A DNA stretch of 64,000 bases from Bacteroidia bacterium (GTDB lineage: Bacteria > Bacteroidota > Bacteroidia > SpSt-205), in NCBI GenBank assembly GCA_026003215.1, contig BPGV01000001.1, positions 585,570-649,569 of the forward strand. Direction: 5' to 3'. The translations under genes and the position numbers were made by a program. Under the pieces are notes generated by a model. It was given only the letters and a program-made list of their open reading frames with translations, searched no databases and was not told where the DNA came from. This document shows positions 30,239 through 39,312 of the stretch, piece after piece (position 1 is the stretch's first letter; every line of letters starts with the position of its first letter).

Positions 30239-31428
30239 TAGAGTCTAATCTTTCCAAGCAAGAGGGTATCCACAGGCGCATAGCGGGTGCAGCGGTACGG
30301 GAGGTAGTAGCATACCTCAGCCCAGGCACTGGATGCGTCATAGATAAAAGTGGGGTTCCCCCAAGCCTTATAGAAGTCTTCCCAAGCATAGGGACCTCTC
30401 CCTATTTCGGGTGGGATAAGATTACATCCATAGGGCCCAAGAAGGTGGAGGTAGCAAGGAGGGACTCCCCAAAAGCAGCTATGAGGCGGCAGCGCTAAGG
30501 TGCAGGTAGGCCGATGGAAGTACTGCCAAAGTCCTTGTCCCCCTTGAAAGACCACAAGCAGGGCTACAAGCGCGCGCTTTAGATAAGAGTGCATCGGTAG
30601 CGTGAGGATAGCTGGCCATACAGCCCCTCCTTGCAGGGCAGGCAATCCCATGGAAGTTACCGCAGCCCAGAGCGTATCCCGGAAAAGCCGGCGTTCCGAA
30701 TAGGCGCGTCGAGCATAGGTTTCTGACTCCGTAAGGAAGATAAGCAACGCTAAAACGCTACTAAGGTAGGCCCAGCTCCATCCCGGCATACTCAATGGCC
30801 ATACGGATAGCCAATAGGCATGTATGTACGCGGAAAGCAGGCTTAGCTGGGTCAAAAGCGCTACTCCCCCTAAGCAGGTCCATCCCACACCTAAGAGAAA
30901 GGGAAACAGGTGTCCAAGTCGCCGCTCCTCTACGAGACGATAGAGAAACCAAGGAAGCGCCCATACAGCCGCGGGAAAAAGGATACTTGCTGCTGCCCAT
31001 AGTATCCCTTGTTCAAAAACACGGATGGGTGCCCTAAAAAGCAAGAGCAAAAGCCATAATGCTGGCTCTCCTGCCTCCAAAGGGCTATCCCACTGACGCA
31101 AGGCATACACCATAAGCCACAGTCCTACGCCTATGGAGGTCCGAAGGGGGGCTTCCTTAGGAAGGGTAAGGAGAAAAAAAAGGCCTAAGGCCACCAAGCC
31201 CAGAGCTTTCCAAGCCTGCAAGAGATAGGAAGCACCCGTAGGAAAAAAGCGATAAGCAGCTGCAAAAGCGGGATCTATGGGCGCAGAAAGCGTATGATAC
31301 AGGACCTCTCCTACGGCCCACCGGCTCGCTGTGAGTACATAACGCGCCTCAAACAAAGGCGTACCTGCCGGAAAAAAGAACGATAACGCAGCCCCCCCTA
31401 CAAGTACAAAAAAAGCTCCTACCCTCAA
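30226..31428 (-). CDS. Polytopic membrane protein of unknown function
   Basis: Not recognised. The 400-residue product has about nine or ten hydrophobic segments (AFFVLVGGAALSFFFP, LVALGLFFLLTLP, ALWLLLLLFRAPI, LGHLFPFLLGVGWTCLGG, WAYLSSVLALLIFL, ALVALLVVFQGG) and a C-terminal, probably soluble stretch with several Cys (HSCFWGVPPCYLHLLGPYGC). The layout recalls glycosyltransferase-type (GT-C) or polymerase-like membrane proteins, but I see no DD or DE motif in the first loop to support that. Its start overlaps the end of ppiD by four bases, so both form an operon. It converges with the DUF4412-like gene. Confidence 0.72.
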   Translation of the reverse strand: MRVGAFFVLVGGAALSFFFPAGTPLFEARYVLTASRWAVGEVLYHTLSAPIDPAFAAAYRFFPTGASYLLQAWKALGLVALGLFFLLTLPKEAPLRTSIGVGLWLMVYALRQWDSPLEAGEPALWLLLLLFRAPIRVFEQGILWAAASILFPAAVWALPWFLYRLVEERRLGHLFPFLLGVGWTCLGGVALLTQLSLLSAYIHAYWLSVWPLSMPGWSWAYLSSVLALLIFLTESETYARRAYSERRLFRDTLWAAVTSMGLPALQGGAVWPAILTLPMHSYLKRALVALLVVFQGGQGLWQYFHRPTCTLALPPHSCFWGVPPCYLHLLGPYGCNLIPPEIGRGPYAWEDFYKAWGNPTFIYDASSAWAEVCYYLPYRCTRYAPVDTLLLGKIRLYQRR

Positions 31429-33506
31429 AAGCCAAACTTATACCGATAGTCTTCTACCTCAAGGCGTTCTTTTTGGGCCTCTATGAAGCGCCCGGAAAAG
31501 AGATTGGCTTGTACGCTGGACTGGCTGGCGGAAAAGCTCCGGGCCGTGGCGCCGGTGATTAGTTCGGGTACCTTTTTCTCGCTAAGTTGCAAAACGTATA
31601 TCCCATTATTGCCCTCTATGGGGGTGCTGAGGGTATTCGGGGATAAGCCTGCAGCCGTACCTAAGACCTTAGGTTCAACGCCTATACCGGGGACAGCGAC
31701 GCCACTATACAGCGCGCCTTCGGCACGACTTATATAGGCCCCCGGGCCGTAGGCCTCCCGCATAGCCTCCAGAGAAGCAGCGCCTTTATTCCCGAGCTTT
31801 TGAAGGATGTACTGGGCCTTCTTTTGGTTACGGGCTTTGGGTTCTATTTGGTCTCGGATAGACTCCCAGCTCCGATAAGGTGGCTCTTCAGCGCTCAGGA
31901 TCTGCGCTATGACGAAGGCATTTTGGGTTTCTATGACCCCGGAGAAGTCACCTTTTTTATGCGCAAACGCCCACTGAATAAGGTCTCGGGCGCCTATGAG
32001 GGCAGGGATAGTAGCCGCAGAAGGCCGAATCGCCGGACTAATGCGCAGATTGATACCCATTTTTTGAGCGGCATCGTCAAAGTTAGCTTGGGCTTGGCGG
32101 GCGAGTTGCTGGGCTTTTTGGCGCAAAGCCGAAAGGGTCGCTGAGCTGGGAAATATCTCTTTTTCAATAACAGCCAGACGTACGCGGCGTGCCTCCTTCT
32201 CTTGTACTTCTACGATGTGATAGCCTTGGTCTGAGACAATAATACCATACAGTCGGCCGACGGGCGCCTTAGCCAGTGCCTCATAAAAAGCCTTGCCAAA
32301 ACGCCCCTCCGCGGAATACCAGCCCAGCTCGCCACTGGAAAACTTACTTTGCCAATCATCCGAAAACTGGTTAGCCGCCTCAGCAAACTTTTCCGGCTTC
32401 AAGACCCGTAAGAGGCTGTCAGCCCGCTTACGCGCCGCCACGCTATCTAACCCCTTGGCTATCATAATATGCCGCAAACGATAGACCGGCTGGCTATCGG
32501 GCACAATGGCATTTACCTTAGCCAAAGCATACGCGGTGCCCGTGAAATACGGCCCTATGACCTGCCCGGCTTGTTTGACGGAGTCGCGTATTTCAGCTGG
32601 AAGGTCAGGCCAACGAACAAAAGAAAAGTTTATGGGGGCATCACTATTGGCTGCGGCAAAGAGGGAGTCATCCGTAGCTTTTTGAAAGAGTTCTTTTAGT
32701 TCAGCTACTCGGCGATAGGTTTGGGCCGAATCTTCGGCGGAAGGTTCCTTAAATACCACGGCATAGCGGAGGATGCGCTCCGGTTCTCGTAAGCGGTGTT
32801 CTTCTTTATGCTCGTTGTAGTACGAACGAATATCTCCCTCAGAAAGCGGCACGAGGGAGTCCGCTACGGCGCTGTAGCTTACGGCGAGGTAAGCGAAGCT
32901 TAGATTGGTATTATCCAGCTGGTTTTGGTAAGCCACAAGGGGAGCAGGAACATACGCTGCAGCTTTCAGGAGGGCATCGTATTTTTCCCGGAGGCGCACC
33001 TGGACAAGGTAATCTTCAAACTCGCGAAGCTGAGCGGCTATTTCGGGATTATTAGGGGCCTGGGCCAGAATCTGCTGCACCCGATTTTTATCATAGACCT
33101 GGTCTCCCTGGGTAAAAACCTGCATCACGAGCGGGTGCGGCTGGTCAGAGACAAACATTTCATACAGTTCCTCTGGAGATACGCCTATACTCAGTTTTTG
33201 GGTTTCTATTTCATAGAGTTTATCGGAGAGGAGCTGCTGCCATACGGCGTTTTTTATCTGCTCCTCGGCGAGGGGGTCGTTGACCTGCTGATTGCGGAGA
33301 GCCCGCTCATATAGGGCATTATAACTGGCATACCGCACTTCTTCGTCGCCGATGTGGGCGACTACATCGCTGCGCCCAAAAAGGGTCTCTTGGATAAAAG
33401 CGTTGCTTTGGAGTAGGTCTGTGAGGATAAAGAGGAGTAGCGAAACACCTATCAGGAGCACAGCTAAGCCCGCTTTATCCCGTATTTTCTGGATGACACC
33501 GGCCAT
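31425..33506 (-). CDS. PpiD/SurA-type peptidyl-prolyl isomerase chaperone
   Basis: Membrane-anchored periplasmic chaperone for outer-membrane or exported proteins. The 693 residues begin with one membrane anchor (AGLAVLLIGVSLLLFILTDL), then a SurA_N-like helical region (about 40-240), one clear parvulin domain (about 340-445, with YRLRHIMIAKGLDS, FSSGELGWYSAEG, PVGRLYGIIVSDQGYHIVEV) and a second degenerate parvulin-like part. Family function is helping folding of outer-membrane proteins, which fits the wealth of surface proteins nearby. The ATG at 33506 lies eight bases after TAAGTTTG. The head-to-head neighbour is the cysteine desulfurase, with 72 bases between start codons. Confidence 0.9.
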   Translation of the reverse strand: MAGVIQKIRDKAGLAVLLIGVSLLLFILTDLLQSNAFIQETLFGRSDVVAHIGDEEVRYASYNALYERALRNQQVNDPLAEEQIKNAVWQQLLSDKLYEIETQKLSIGVSPEELYEMFVSDQPHPLVMQVFTQGDQVYDKNRVQQILAQAPNNPEIAAQLREFEDYLVQVRLREKYDALLKAAAYVPAPLVAYQNQLDNTNLSFAYLAVSYSAVADSLVPLSEGDIRSYYNEHKEEHRLREPERILRYAVVFKEPSAEDSAQTYRRVAELKELFQKATDDSLFAAANSDAPINFSFVRWPDLPAEIRDSVKQAGQVIGPYFTGTAYALAKVNAIVPDSQPVYRLRHIMIAKGLDSVAARKRADSLLRVLKPEKFAEAANQFSDDWQSKFSSGELGWYSAEGRFGKAFYEALAKAPVGRLYGIIVSDQGYHIVEVQEKEARRVRLAVIEKEIFPSSATLSALRQKAQQLARQAQANFDDAAQKMGINLRISPAIRPSAATIPALIGARDLIQWAFAHKKGDFSGVIETQNAFVIAQILSAEEPPYRSWESIRDQIEPKARNQKKAQYILQKLGNKGAASLEAMREAYGPGAYISRAEGALYSGVAVPGIGVEPKVLGTAAGLSPNTLSTPIEGNNGIYVLQLSEKKVPELITGATARSFSASQSSVQANLFSGRFIEAQKERLEVEDYRYKFGF

Positions 33507-33514
33507 GGACGCCG

Positions 33515-33522
33515 CAAACTTA
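33515..33522 (-). promoter_or_regulatory. -7 promoter element of the ppiD gene
   Basis: TAAGTTTG on the reverse strand, exact TAnnTTTG, eight bases before the ATG at 33506. Confidence 0.5.
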
Positions 33523-33566
33523 GCACATTAGCGCCAGAGGAAGGAAAAAGGCCATGAGGCTTTTCG

Positions 33567-33574
33567 TACCTTTG
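33567..33574 (+). promoter_or_regulatory. -7 promoter element of the cysteine desulfurase operon
   Basis: TACCTTTG, exact TAnnTTTG, four bases before the GTG at 33579. It supports the GTG as the real start. Confidence 0.65.
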
Positions 33575-33578
33575 TAGG

Positions 33579-34718
33579 GTGGAAAAGCCGATTTACCTGG
33601 ACTATGCGGCCTCTACCCCCTTAGACCCCGAGGTAGAGGCGGAAATACTTCCGTATCTCCGGGCTGCGGGGAATCCTTCCTCCATCCATGCTGCAGGCCG
33701 ATACCTGCGCACCGCCATAGAAGAGGCACGTGCCCTTATAGCAGAGCTTATAGGAGCCCAGCCGGGGCAGATTGTATTTACCAGCGGCGGCACCGAAGCC
33801 GATAATCACGCCCTCCGAGGCGCTGTAGAAACGTGGGCTATCCCACACATTCTCTACAACCCTACCGAACACCACGCCGTACTCCACACCATAGAAGCTT
33901 TAGCCCACGCCGGAAAAGTCCAAGCCCATCCCCTTCGCGTAGATGCCTACGGCCGTATAGACCTCAATCACTTAGAGGAGCTACTGCGCAGCTATCCCAA
34001 GAGCCTCATAGCTGTGATGTACGCCAATAATGAGATTGGCACTTTACAACCCGTGCAAGAGATCACCGACCTTGCGCAAAAATATGGGGCACGTTACCTG
34101 TGTGACACGGTACAAGTAATGGGGTTAGGCTGGGTAAAGGTAACAGATTGGCCGGTGGACTTCCTTGCGGCTTCCGCGCATAAGTTCTATGGGCCAAAAG
34201 GGGTGGGCTTTTTGTACCGTAAGGAGCCCATAGCCAGCCTTATCACTGGCGGTGCCCAGGAGCGAAACCAACGGGCCGGTACCGAAAACGTCGCAGGTAT
34301 CGCCGGCATGGCCTTCGCCCTGAAAAAAGCTTATGAAAATCGCCATACCTACGAGGCTCACCTCCGAGCGATAAAACAATACCTTCTGGGCAAGCTGCAA
34401 GAAAAGCTTCCTGAAGCTCAGATAAATGGCGACCCTTCCATGGAAGGAAGCCATCCGGGCATTCTGAACTTCCGCTTGCCGCCTGCGCTGGCGGATGATA
34501 TGTTGGTGCTTCATTTGGACTTAGCAGGTATTTGTGTTTCGGGCACCTCCGCGTGTGCTTCCGGCAGTGGACATCCTTCTCATGTGCTGCAAGCCACAGG
34601 GCTTACGCCGGAAGAAGCGGTGCGGGCCTTGAGGTTTTCTTGGGGCAAATATACTACCTTCTCCGAGATAGACTCTGCCTTGGAAGCTCTTAAAGCTGCC
34701 CTTACCCAACCTGCATGA
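33579..34718 (+). CDS. Cysteine desulfurase (NifS/IscS family)
   Basis: PLP enzyme that releases sulfur from cysteine for Fe-S clusters, thiamine or tRNA thiolation. 379 residues starting with GTG (MEKPIYLDYAASTPLDPEV). Motifs: YLDYAASTP, GNPSSIHAAGR, IVFTSGGTEADNHAL, EHHAVLHT (PLP-stacking His), AHKFYGPKGVGFLY (Schiff-base Lys), and the mobile-loop catalytic Cys in SGTSACASGSGHPSHVL. The longer Cys loop places it in group I, IscS/NifS-like. It heads a tight forward operon with a Ser/Thr kinase (four-base overlap), CPBP protease, murF-alr, M28 peptidase and DUF2490 genes. No IscU or SufE is adjacent. Confidence 0.94.
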   Translation: MEKPIYLDYAASTPLDPEVEAEILPYLRAAGNPSSIHAAGRYLRTAIEEARALIAELIGAQPGQIVFTSGGTEADNHALRGAVETWAIPHILYNPTEHHAVLHTIEALAHAGKVQAHPLRVDAYGRIDLNHLEELLRSYPKSLIAVMYANNEIGTLQPVQEITDLAQKYGARYLCDTVQVMGLGWVKVTDWPVDFLAASAHKFYGPKGVGFLYRKEPIASLITGGAQERNQRAGTENVAGIAGMAFALKKAYENRHTYEAHLRAIKQYLLGKLQEKLPEAQINGDPSMEGSHPGILNFRLPPALADDMLVLHLDLAGICVSGTSACASGSGHPSHVLQATGLTPEEAVRALRFSWGKYTTFSEIDSALEALKAALTQPA

Positions 34719-36238
34719 GGCTTCCAGGTATAGAAGAGAAATACGAAATCCTTCGTACCCTCGGCGAAGGGGGCATGGGGGTGGTATATTTAGCCCTCCA
34801 AAAGCCTATCAATCGCAAGGTAGCTATCAAATCCATAGCACCATACTTAGCGCGGGACCCTGCTATCCGAGAGCGCTTTTCCGCAGAAGCCGGCGTCCTC
34901 GCTCGGCTCAATCACCCCAATATCGTCACCCTCTATGACTACATAGAGGAGGAAAATGCCCTCTACCTCATTATGGAATACGTAGAGGGTCAAGCCCTCT
35001 CCGAAATGCTAAAGGCCGGTCCTCTCCCCCTGGACCTTATAGACAAATATTTCACTCAGGTCTTAGAGGCCTTCGCGTATGCACACGGCGAAGGGGTAAT
35101 CCATCGGGACATCAAACCCGCAAATATTATGATTACCGCAGGGGGGCGGGTTAAAATATTAGACTTTGGGGTCGCACGCCTCCTCCAGACAGACCATAGC
35201 ATCACCCGCACAGGCATGCGACTCGGTACCCTCCTTTACATGAGCCCCGAACAAGTCAAAGGCGAAAAAGACATAGACCACCGAAGCGATATTTATTCGC
35301 TGGGCGTAGTACTGTATGAAATGCTCTTAGGCAAGCCCCCCTATCCTACCGACATAAGTGAGTTTGACCTAAGCCTCAAAATCGTCAAAGAACCGCTATT
35401 TGATTTGAGTCGCCCTCCCGCAGAAATACCCCACTTCTTAGTAGAGGTTATCCTAAAAGCTACTGAAAAGGATCCAGCTTTTCGGTATCCTACTTGTGAA
35501 ACTTTCTTAGATGACTTCAAAAGTGCATTTCAGCAAAAGTTACCTCCCTCTCCCCCTACACAAATACAAGGCTTTCCAGGGAAAGAAAAAACCGCTCTTG
35601 GCAGCAGAAAAAAAATAGCCCTCCTTATAGGGATAGCCGTGCTTTTTGTACTCCTACCCGGAATAGGGATATTTTTTTACCTATCTCAAAACAAAAGGGC
35701 CATATCTGAGGCGCCCCCCCCCTTAGATAGCACTTCTATTACCGATACAGTGACATTTTTTTCGGAAGATACCTCTTCTTTTAGCCCTTCGGAAGAGTTT
35801 GGGCCGGTACCCTCGCCGTTTGCGTCAGAGAAAAGCGCCATCTCCTCAGAAAAGCCGCCTCTCCAGAAGCCCATAAGTGTGCCTACTTCTACTTCCCATC
35901 CCAAAAAGCCTTCTTTTTCAGAGTCTAAGCCTACTGACACGTTCTCGCTCTCGCCCCCTTCGGCCCAACCGGTCTTCTCCGTGGAGATTGTAGATTTCCG
36001 CCCCAGCTCCCTCGCCCAGGCTAAGGCCAAAGGTACCCTCGTCGTAAAAAATACAGGTGAGGTGCCCGCACATGCGGTACAAGTCGTCTTGTTCTTTTTA
36101 GATAAAAACGGGCAGCTACGGGACACGGATACGCTGGAACTTCCCGAAATAGCGGCAAGTCAAGCGGTTTCTCATCCCGTGAAAGCCCGTGTAGATGGCA
36201 TAAAAAAAATACAAGCAGAAGTAATCTCTCATAAGTAA
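34715..36238 (+). CDS. Membrane Ser/Thr protein kinase with extracytoplasmic FxLYD-like domain
   Basis: Hanks-type kinase of 507 residues. The kinase domain (about 8-270) has all main motifs: LGEGGMGVVYLA (P-loop), VAIKSIAP (ATP lysine), HRDIKPANIM (catalytic loop), DFGVARL, and GTLLYMSPEQV with the APE-like PEQ. A single membrane helix follows (about 293-315, KIALLIGIAVLFVLLPGIGI), then a long Ser/Pro/Thr-rich linker (about 325-410) and a C-terminal FxLYD-like beta-sandwich (VEIVDFRPSSL ... GTLVVKNTGEVPAHAVQVV). This topology suggests sensing outside the membrane and signalling inside. Neighbouring murF-alr makes control of wall synthesis plausible, as for other bacterial kinases, but this is inference. 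Confidence 0.92.
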   Translation: MRLPGIEEKYEILRTLGEGGMGVVYLALQKPINRKVAIKSIAPYLARDPAIRERFSAEAGVLARLNHPNIVTLYDYIEEENALYLIMEYVEGQALSEMLKAGPLPLDLIDKYFTQVLEAFAYAHGEGVIHRDIKPANIMITAGGRVKILDFGVARLLQTDHSITRTGMRLGTLLYMSPEQVKGEKDIDHRSDIYSLGVVLYEMLLGKPPYPTDISEFDLSLKIVKEPLFDLSRPPAEIPHFLVEVILKATEKDPAFRYPTCETFLDDFKSAFQQKLPPSPPTQIQGFPGKEKTALGSRKKIALLIGIAVLFVLLPGIGIFFYLSQNKRAISEAPPPLDSTSITDTVTFFSEDTSSFSPSEEFGPVPSPFASEKSAISSEKPPLQKPISVPTSTSHPKKPSFSESKPTDTFSLSPPSAQPVFSVEIVDFRPSSLAQAKAKGTLVVKNTGEVPAHAVQVVLFFLDKNGQLRDTDTLELPEIAASQAVSHPVKARVDGIKKIQAEVISHK

Positions 36239-36246
36239 AGAGCCAT

Positions 36247-36948
36247 ATGCGGGGGTATTGGAAAGCTTCGCTAAGTCCAGCCTATAACTTTTTTTTCTCC
36301 CTTATCTTGCTGGTAGGCTATGAGGGGATTTTGTGGCTGACCGGCAATCCCAGCGGCGAACGCAATCTGATTGATGAGTGGCTTACTCGGTTTCTCAGCT
36401 GGGCTTCTCCTTATGAGTGGGTGATTTCCTTAGGGATAGTCCTCTTGGGGCTGGCGTATGTGTATGGCATCCGCAAAGAAAACACTTCCCTTACCGATTG
36501 GGTCTTTTTGCTCATGCTGGGGGAAGCCCTCGCTTGGGCACTCCTCCTGTACAAACTGCTCCCCCTTCTCACCCACGCCCTACTCCCGCCCCCGCCAGCT
36601 CAGCTAAACCCCTTCACAGCTTCGTTTTGGGAGGGAATAGCCTTGTGTATGGGCGCTGGCTTCTATGAGGAACTTTTCTTCCGTGTGCTTTTAGTAGAAG
36701 GGCTATTATTACTCTTTACAGGCCTAAAGCCCAAAAAAGCCACAGCTTTTCAATATATCGCCGCCTGGGTAGTATCTGCTGTAGTTTTCTCTTTGGCCCA
36801 TTTTATCTATGAAAAGCCCACACTCTATGCCTTTCACTACCGAACCCTGTTTGGACTCATGCTGAGTGGGCTGTACATATTGAGAGGATTTGGGATTGCT
36901 GCTTGGGCGCATGCGCTGTATGATGTTTTTGTTCTATGGTGGCATTAG
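36247..36948 (+). CDS. CPBP-family intramembrane metalloprotease
   Basis: A 233-residue membrane protein with about seven hydrophobic segments. The CPBP (Abi, Rce1-like) motifs are present: motif 1 GAGFYEELFFRVLL (EExxxR), motif 2 VVFSLAHFIYE (FxxxH) and motif 3 AAWAHALYDVF (HxxxD/N). The Rce1-like proteases cleave substrates within the membrane; bacterial roles vary and the substrate here is unknown. It lies eight bases after the kinase gene and overlaps murF-alr by 13 bases, so translation is probably coupled. CPBP proteins sometimes act in bacteriocin immunity, but nothing here suggests that. Confidence 0.88.
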   Translation: MRGYWKASLSPAYNFFFSLILLVGYEGILWLTGNPSGERNLIDEWLTRFLSWASPYEWVISLGIVLLGLAYVYGIRKENTSLTDWVFLLMLGEALAWALLLYKLLPLLTHALLPPPPAQLNPFTASFWEGIALCMGAGFYEELFFRVLLVEGLLLLFTGLKPKKATAFQYIAAWVVSAVVFSLAHFIYEKPTLYAFHYRTLFGLMLSGLYILRGFGIAAWAHALYDVFVLWWH

Positions 36949-39299
36949 GGCGCTCTTGGTCCCCTGAGGAACTCGCCTCTTTGCTTGATGGCCAAATAGC
37001 TCCTTCTGCCCGAGAGCTCCCTATCACCCATATCGCATGGGATACACGCCTCCTTTTGCCAGGCAAGAATACCCTTTTTATTGCCCTGCGCGGCCAGCGA
37101 GATGGCCACGCCTACATAGAAGAAGCCTTCCAAAAAGGCGCTGTGGCTTGCCTTTCTGAGAGACCTTTACCAGACACACTTCCCCATATTCGGGTACATG
37201 ATACGTGGGAAGCTCTCTGGAAGTGGGCCGCAACGTGGCGGAGGCGCTTATCCTATCCCCTGCTGGCTATAACGGGTTCGCTCGGTAAAACCTGGGTCAA
37301 AGAATGGCTGAGCTATCTCTTGGAAGGCAGCCTCCGCGTAGTGCGCAGCCCGGGCAGCTTCAATAGCCGACTGGGGGTGCCCCTAAGTGTGCTTTCCTTT
37401 CTCCCTGAAGCCGACATCGGCTTAGTAGAAGTAGCCATCACAGCCCCCGGCGAGATGCCCGTACAGGCACGCCTCCTCCAGCCCGAATATGGCCTCCTCA
37501 CCCGCCTAAGCCTTACCGCAGATACTACTTTTCCCAGCCTCCAAGAAAAGCTTAAAGAACACCTCCGCCTTTTCTCCCAAAGCCGTTGGATAGTAGCTCT
37601 GAGCTCCTTAGAAGGCTTTTCCCTAAAAACCGATTGTACTGGATTAGTGTATGAGGTCGGACGCTTTCCTCAAGGGGATTTTCAGTGGGAGCCAGAAAAA
37701 AATGCCTGGCACCTGCCGGATAGCCCTCCCTTAAAGGTGCGCCTTCCCAGTGAGGGAGAAGCCTTCTGGCAGAACGCCTTTTTAGCCGCAGCGGCGGCCT
37801 ACCTGTTAGGCGTACCCCTTACGCAACTCCAAGAACGGTTACAAACCCTCCCGCCTTTACCGCATCGGCTGCAGTGGCTCCAAGACGCATATGGACGCTT
37901 CTGGCTGAACGACACTTATCACGCGGATTACGCCTCTACCCTCGCCGCTATCGAAGAGCTGTGCCGCTTCCCCGCCGCCCCAAAAACTGTCATACTCACC
38001 GACTTCTCCCCCTACACCGAAGAAATCCACCATAAAGTGGTAGATGTACTCAAAACGCACTTCTCCCCCGACGAAGTTCATTTGATTGGGCCTATATTTT
38101 CTCGCATAGGGTGGGGCCACACTTACCCAGACAAGGCCACTTTTTTAGAAAAGGCGCATCTATCCGGACGTGCTTTTCTGCTCAAGGGCAGTCGGCGCTT
38201 CCGCATGGAAGAAGTGCTTGGCGACCTCACCGGGTACGGCCCCGGCCCCGAACTCTACATAGACTGGGAAAAAGTCTATCGCAACCTCACTCGTCTGCGG
38301 GCCCGCTTGCCCCAAGGCGTACAGATTCTCGCCATGCTTAAAGCCGAAGCCTACGGAAGCGGCGACCGGCTCATGGCGAGCTTCTTACAACGACAAGGGA
38401 TAAGCTACTTTGGCGTAGCGTACACCCATGAAGCCCTGCGCCTCCGCGAAGCGGGCCTCACAGCCCCCATCATCGTTTTTTATCCCGGCCAAGAACCGGC
38501 CGCCCTCTTCCAAAAAAACGCCTTAGAGGTAGCCGTAAGCACTTGGGAAGCCCTCCAATACTGGGCCGGAAAAGTCCCCCTCCACATAGAGTTTGACACC
38601 GGCATGGGACGCATGGGCTTCCGCCCCGAAGAGCTACCCGAGGTTTTAGCCTATCTCCACACCCATAACGCGGAGGTAAAAGGGGTATTCTCGCACTTAG
38701 CCGCCGCAGAAGCCCCTCACCATCCCCTCACCCAAAGCCAACTTGAGAAGTTTGCCCTAATATACAAGGCTTTCAAAGAAACTTTTCCCCATAGTTTGGG
38801 GCATCTCCTCAATACGGCTGGGGTACTTTCCTTAGCGCCCCAACATGCGTATGACCTGGTGCGCATAGGCATAGGGCTGTATGGGATAGGAAGCGACTTA
38901 GAAGAAGCCACCGCTTTATACGCGCCTATTTTGCGGGTGCAGGCGGTAAAGGCAGGCCAACCTCTAAACTATGGCTTTCGCAGTATCCCCCCCAGTGACG
39001 GGTACATCGCCACGATAGGCATAGGGTATGGCGACGGTCTTTTGCGCCGATGGGCCGAAGAAGGCGGCTACCTCCTCATTGGTGGCCAAAAAGCTCCTAT
39101 TTTGCCCCCGCTGAATATGGATCTCACCTTAGTCTGGTTGGAAGCAGGCCAAGCTAAAGTAGGCGATAAAGCGGAAGTATGGGGCCCTCACCGCTCCTTG
39201 CAAAAGCTGGCCGAGGAAATGCACACCTCTCCCTACGAAGTACTTGTGCGGCTCTCGCACCGCGTGCGACGAGTGTATACGTGGGGGCAGATAGCGTAA
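36936..39299 (+). CDS. Bifunctional MurF ligase / alanine racemase
   Basis: A fusion of two peptidoglycan-precursor enzymes, known in Bacteroidota. Residues about 1-425 are MurF, which adds D-Ala-D-Ala to UDP-MurNAc-tripeptide: ITGSLGKTWVKEW (ATP loop, with TTTK altered to TWVK), SPGSFNSRLGVPLSVL, and WLNDTYHADYAS (the NDxYxAxP region). Residues about 430-787 are alanine racemase: ILAMLKAEAYGSGDR (PLP lysine), HIEFDTGMGRMGF, GVFSHLAAAE, RIGIGLYGIG, and IGYGDGLLRR with the second catalytic Tyr. Together they supply D-Ala and use its dipeptide; Ddl is not in the window. The altered ATP loop deserves an alignment. Length 787 is usual for the fusion. Confidence 0.94.
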   Translation: MVALGRSWSPEELASLLDGQIAPSARELPITHIAWDTRLLLPGKNTLFIALRGQRDGHAYIEEAFQKGAVACLSERPLPDTLPHIRVHDTWEALWKWAATWRRRLSYPLLAITGSLGKTWVKEWLSYLLEGSLRVVRSPGSFNSRLGVPLSVLSFLPEADIGLVEVAITAPGEMPVQARLLQPEYGLLTRLSLTADTTFPSLQEKLKEHLRLFSQSRWIVALSSLEGFSLKTDCTGLVYEVGRFPQGDFQWEPEKNAWHLPDSPPLKVRLPSEGEAFWQNAFLAAAAAYLLGVPLTQLQERLQTLPPLPHRLQWLQDAYGRFWLNDTYHADYASTLAAIEELCRFPAAPKTVILTDFSPYTEEIHHKVVDVLKTHFSPDEVHLIGPIFSRIGWGHTYPDKATFLEKAHLSGRAFLLKGSRRFRMEEVLGDLTGYGPGPELYIDWEKVYRNLTRLRARLPQGVQILAMLKAEAYGSGDRLMASFLQRQGISYFGVAYTHEALRLREAGLTAPIIVFYPGQEPAALFQKNALEVAVSTWEALQYWAGKVPLHIEFDTGMGRMGFRPEELPEVLAYLHTHNAEVKGVFSHLAAAEAPHHPLTQSQLEKFALIYKAFKETFPHSLGHLLNTAGVLSLAPQHAYDLVRIGIGLYGIGSDLEEATALYAPILRVQAVKAGQPLNYGFRSIPPSDGYIATIGIGYGDGLLRRWAEEGGYLLIGGQKAPILPPLNMDLTLVWLEAGQAKVGDKAEVWGPHRSLQKLAEEMHTSPYEVLVRLSHRVRRVYTWGQIA

Positions 39300-39312
39300 A
39301 ACCCTTGCACGC

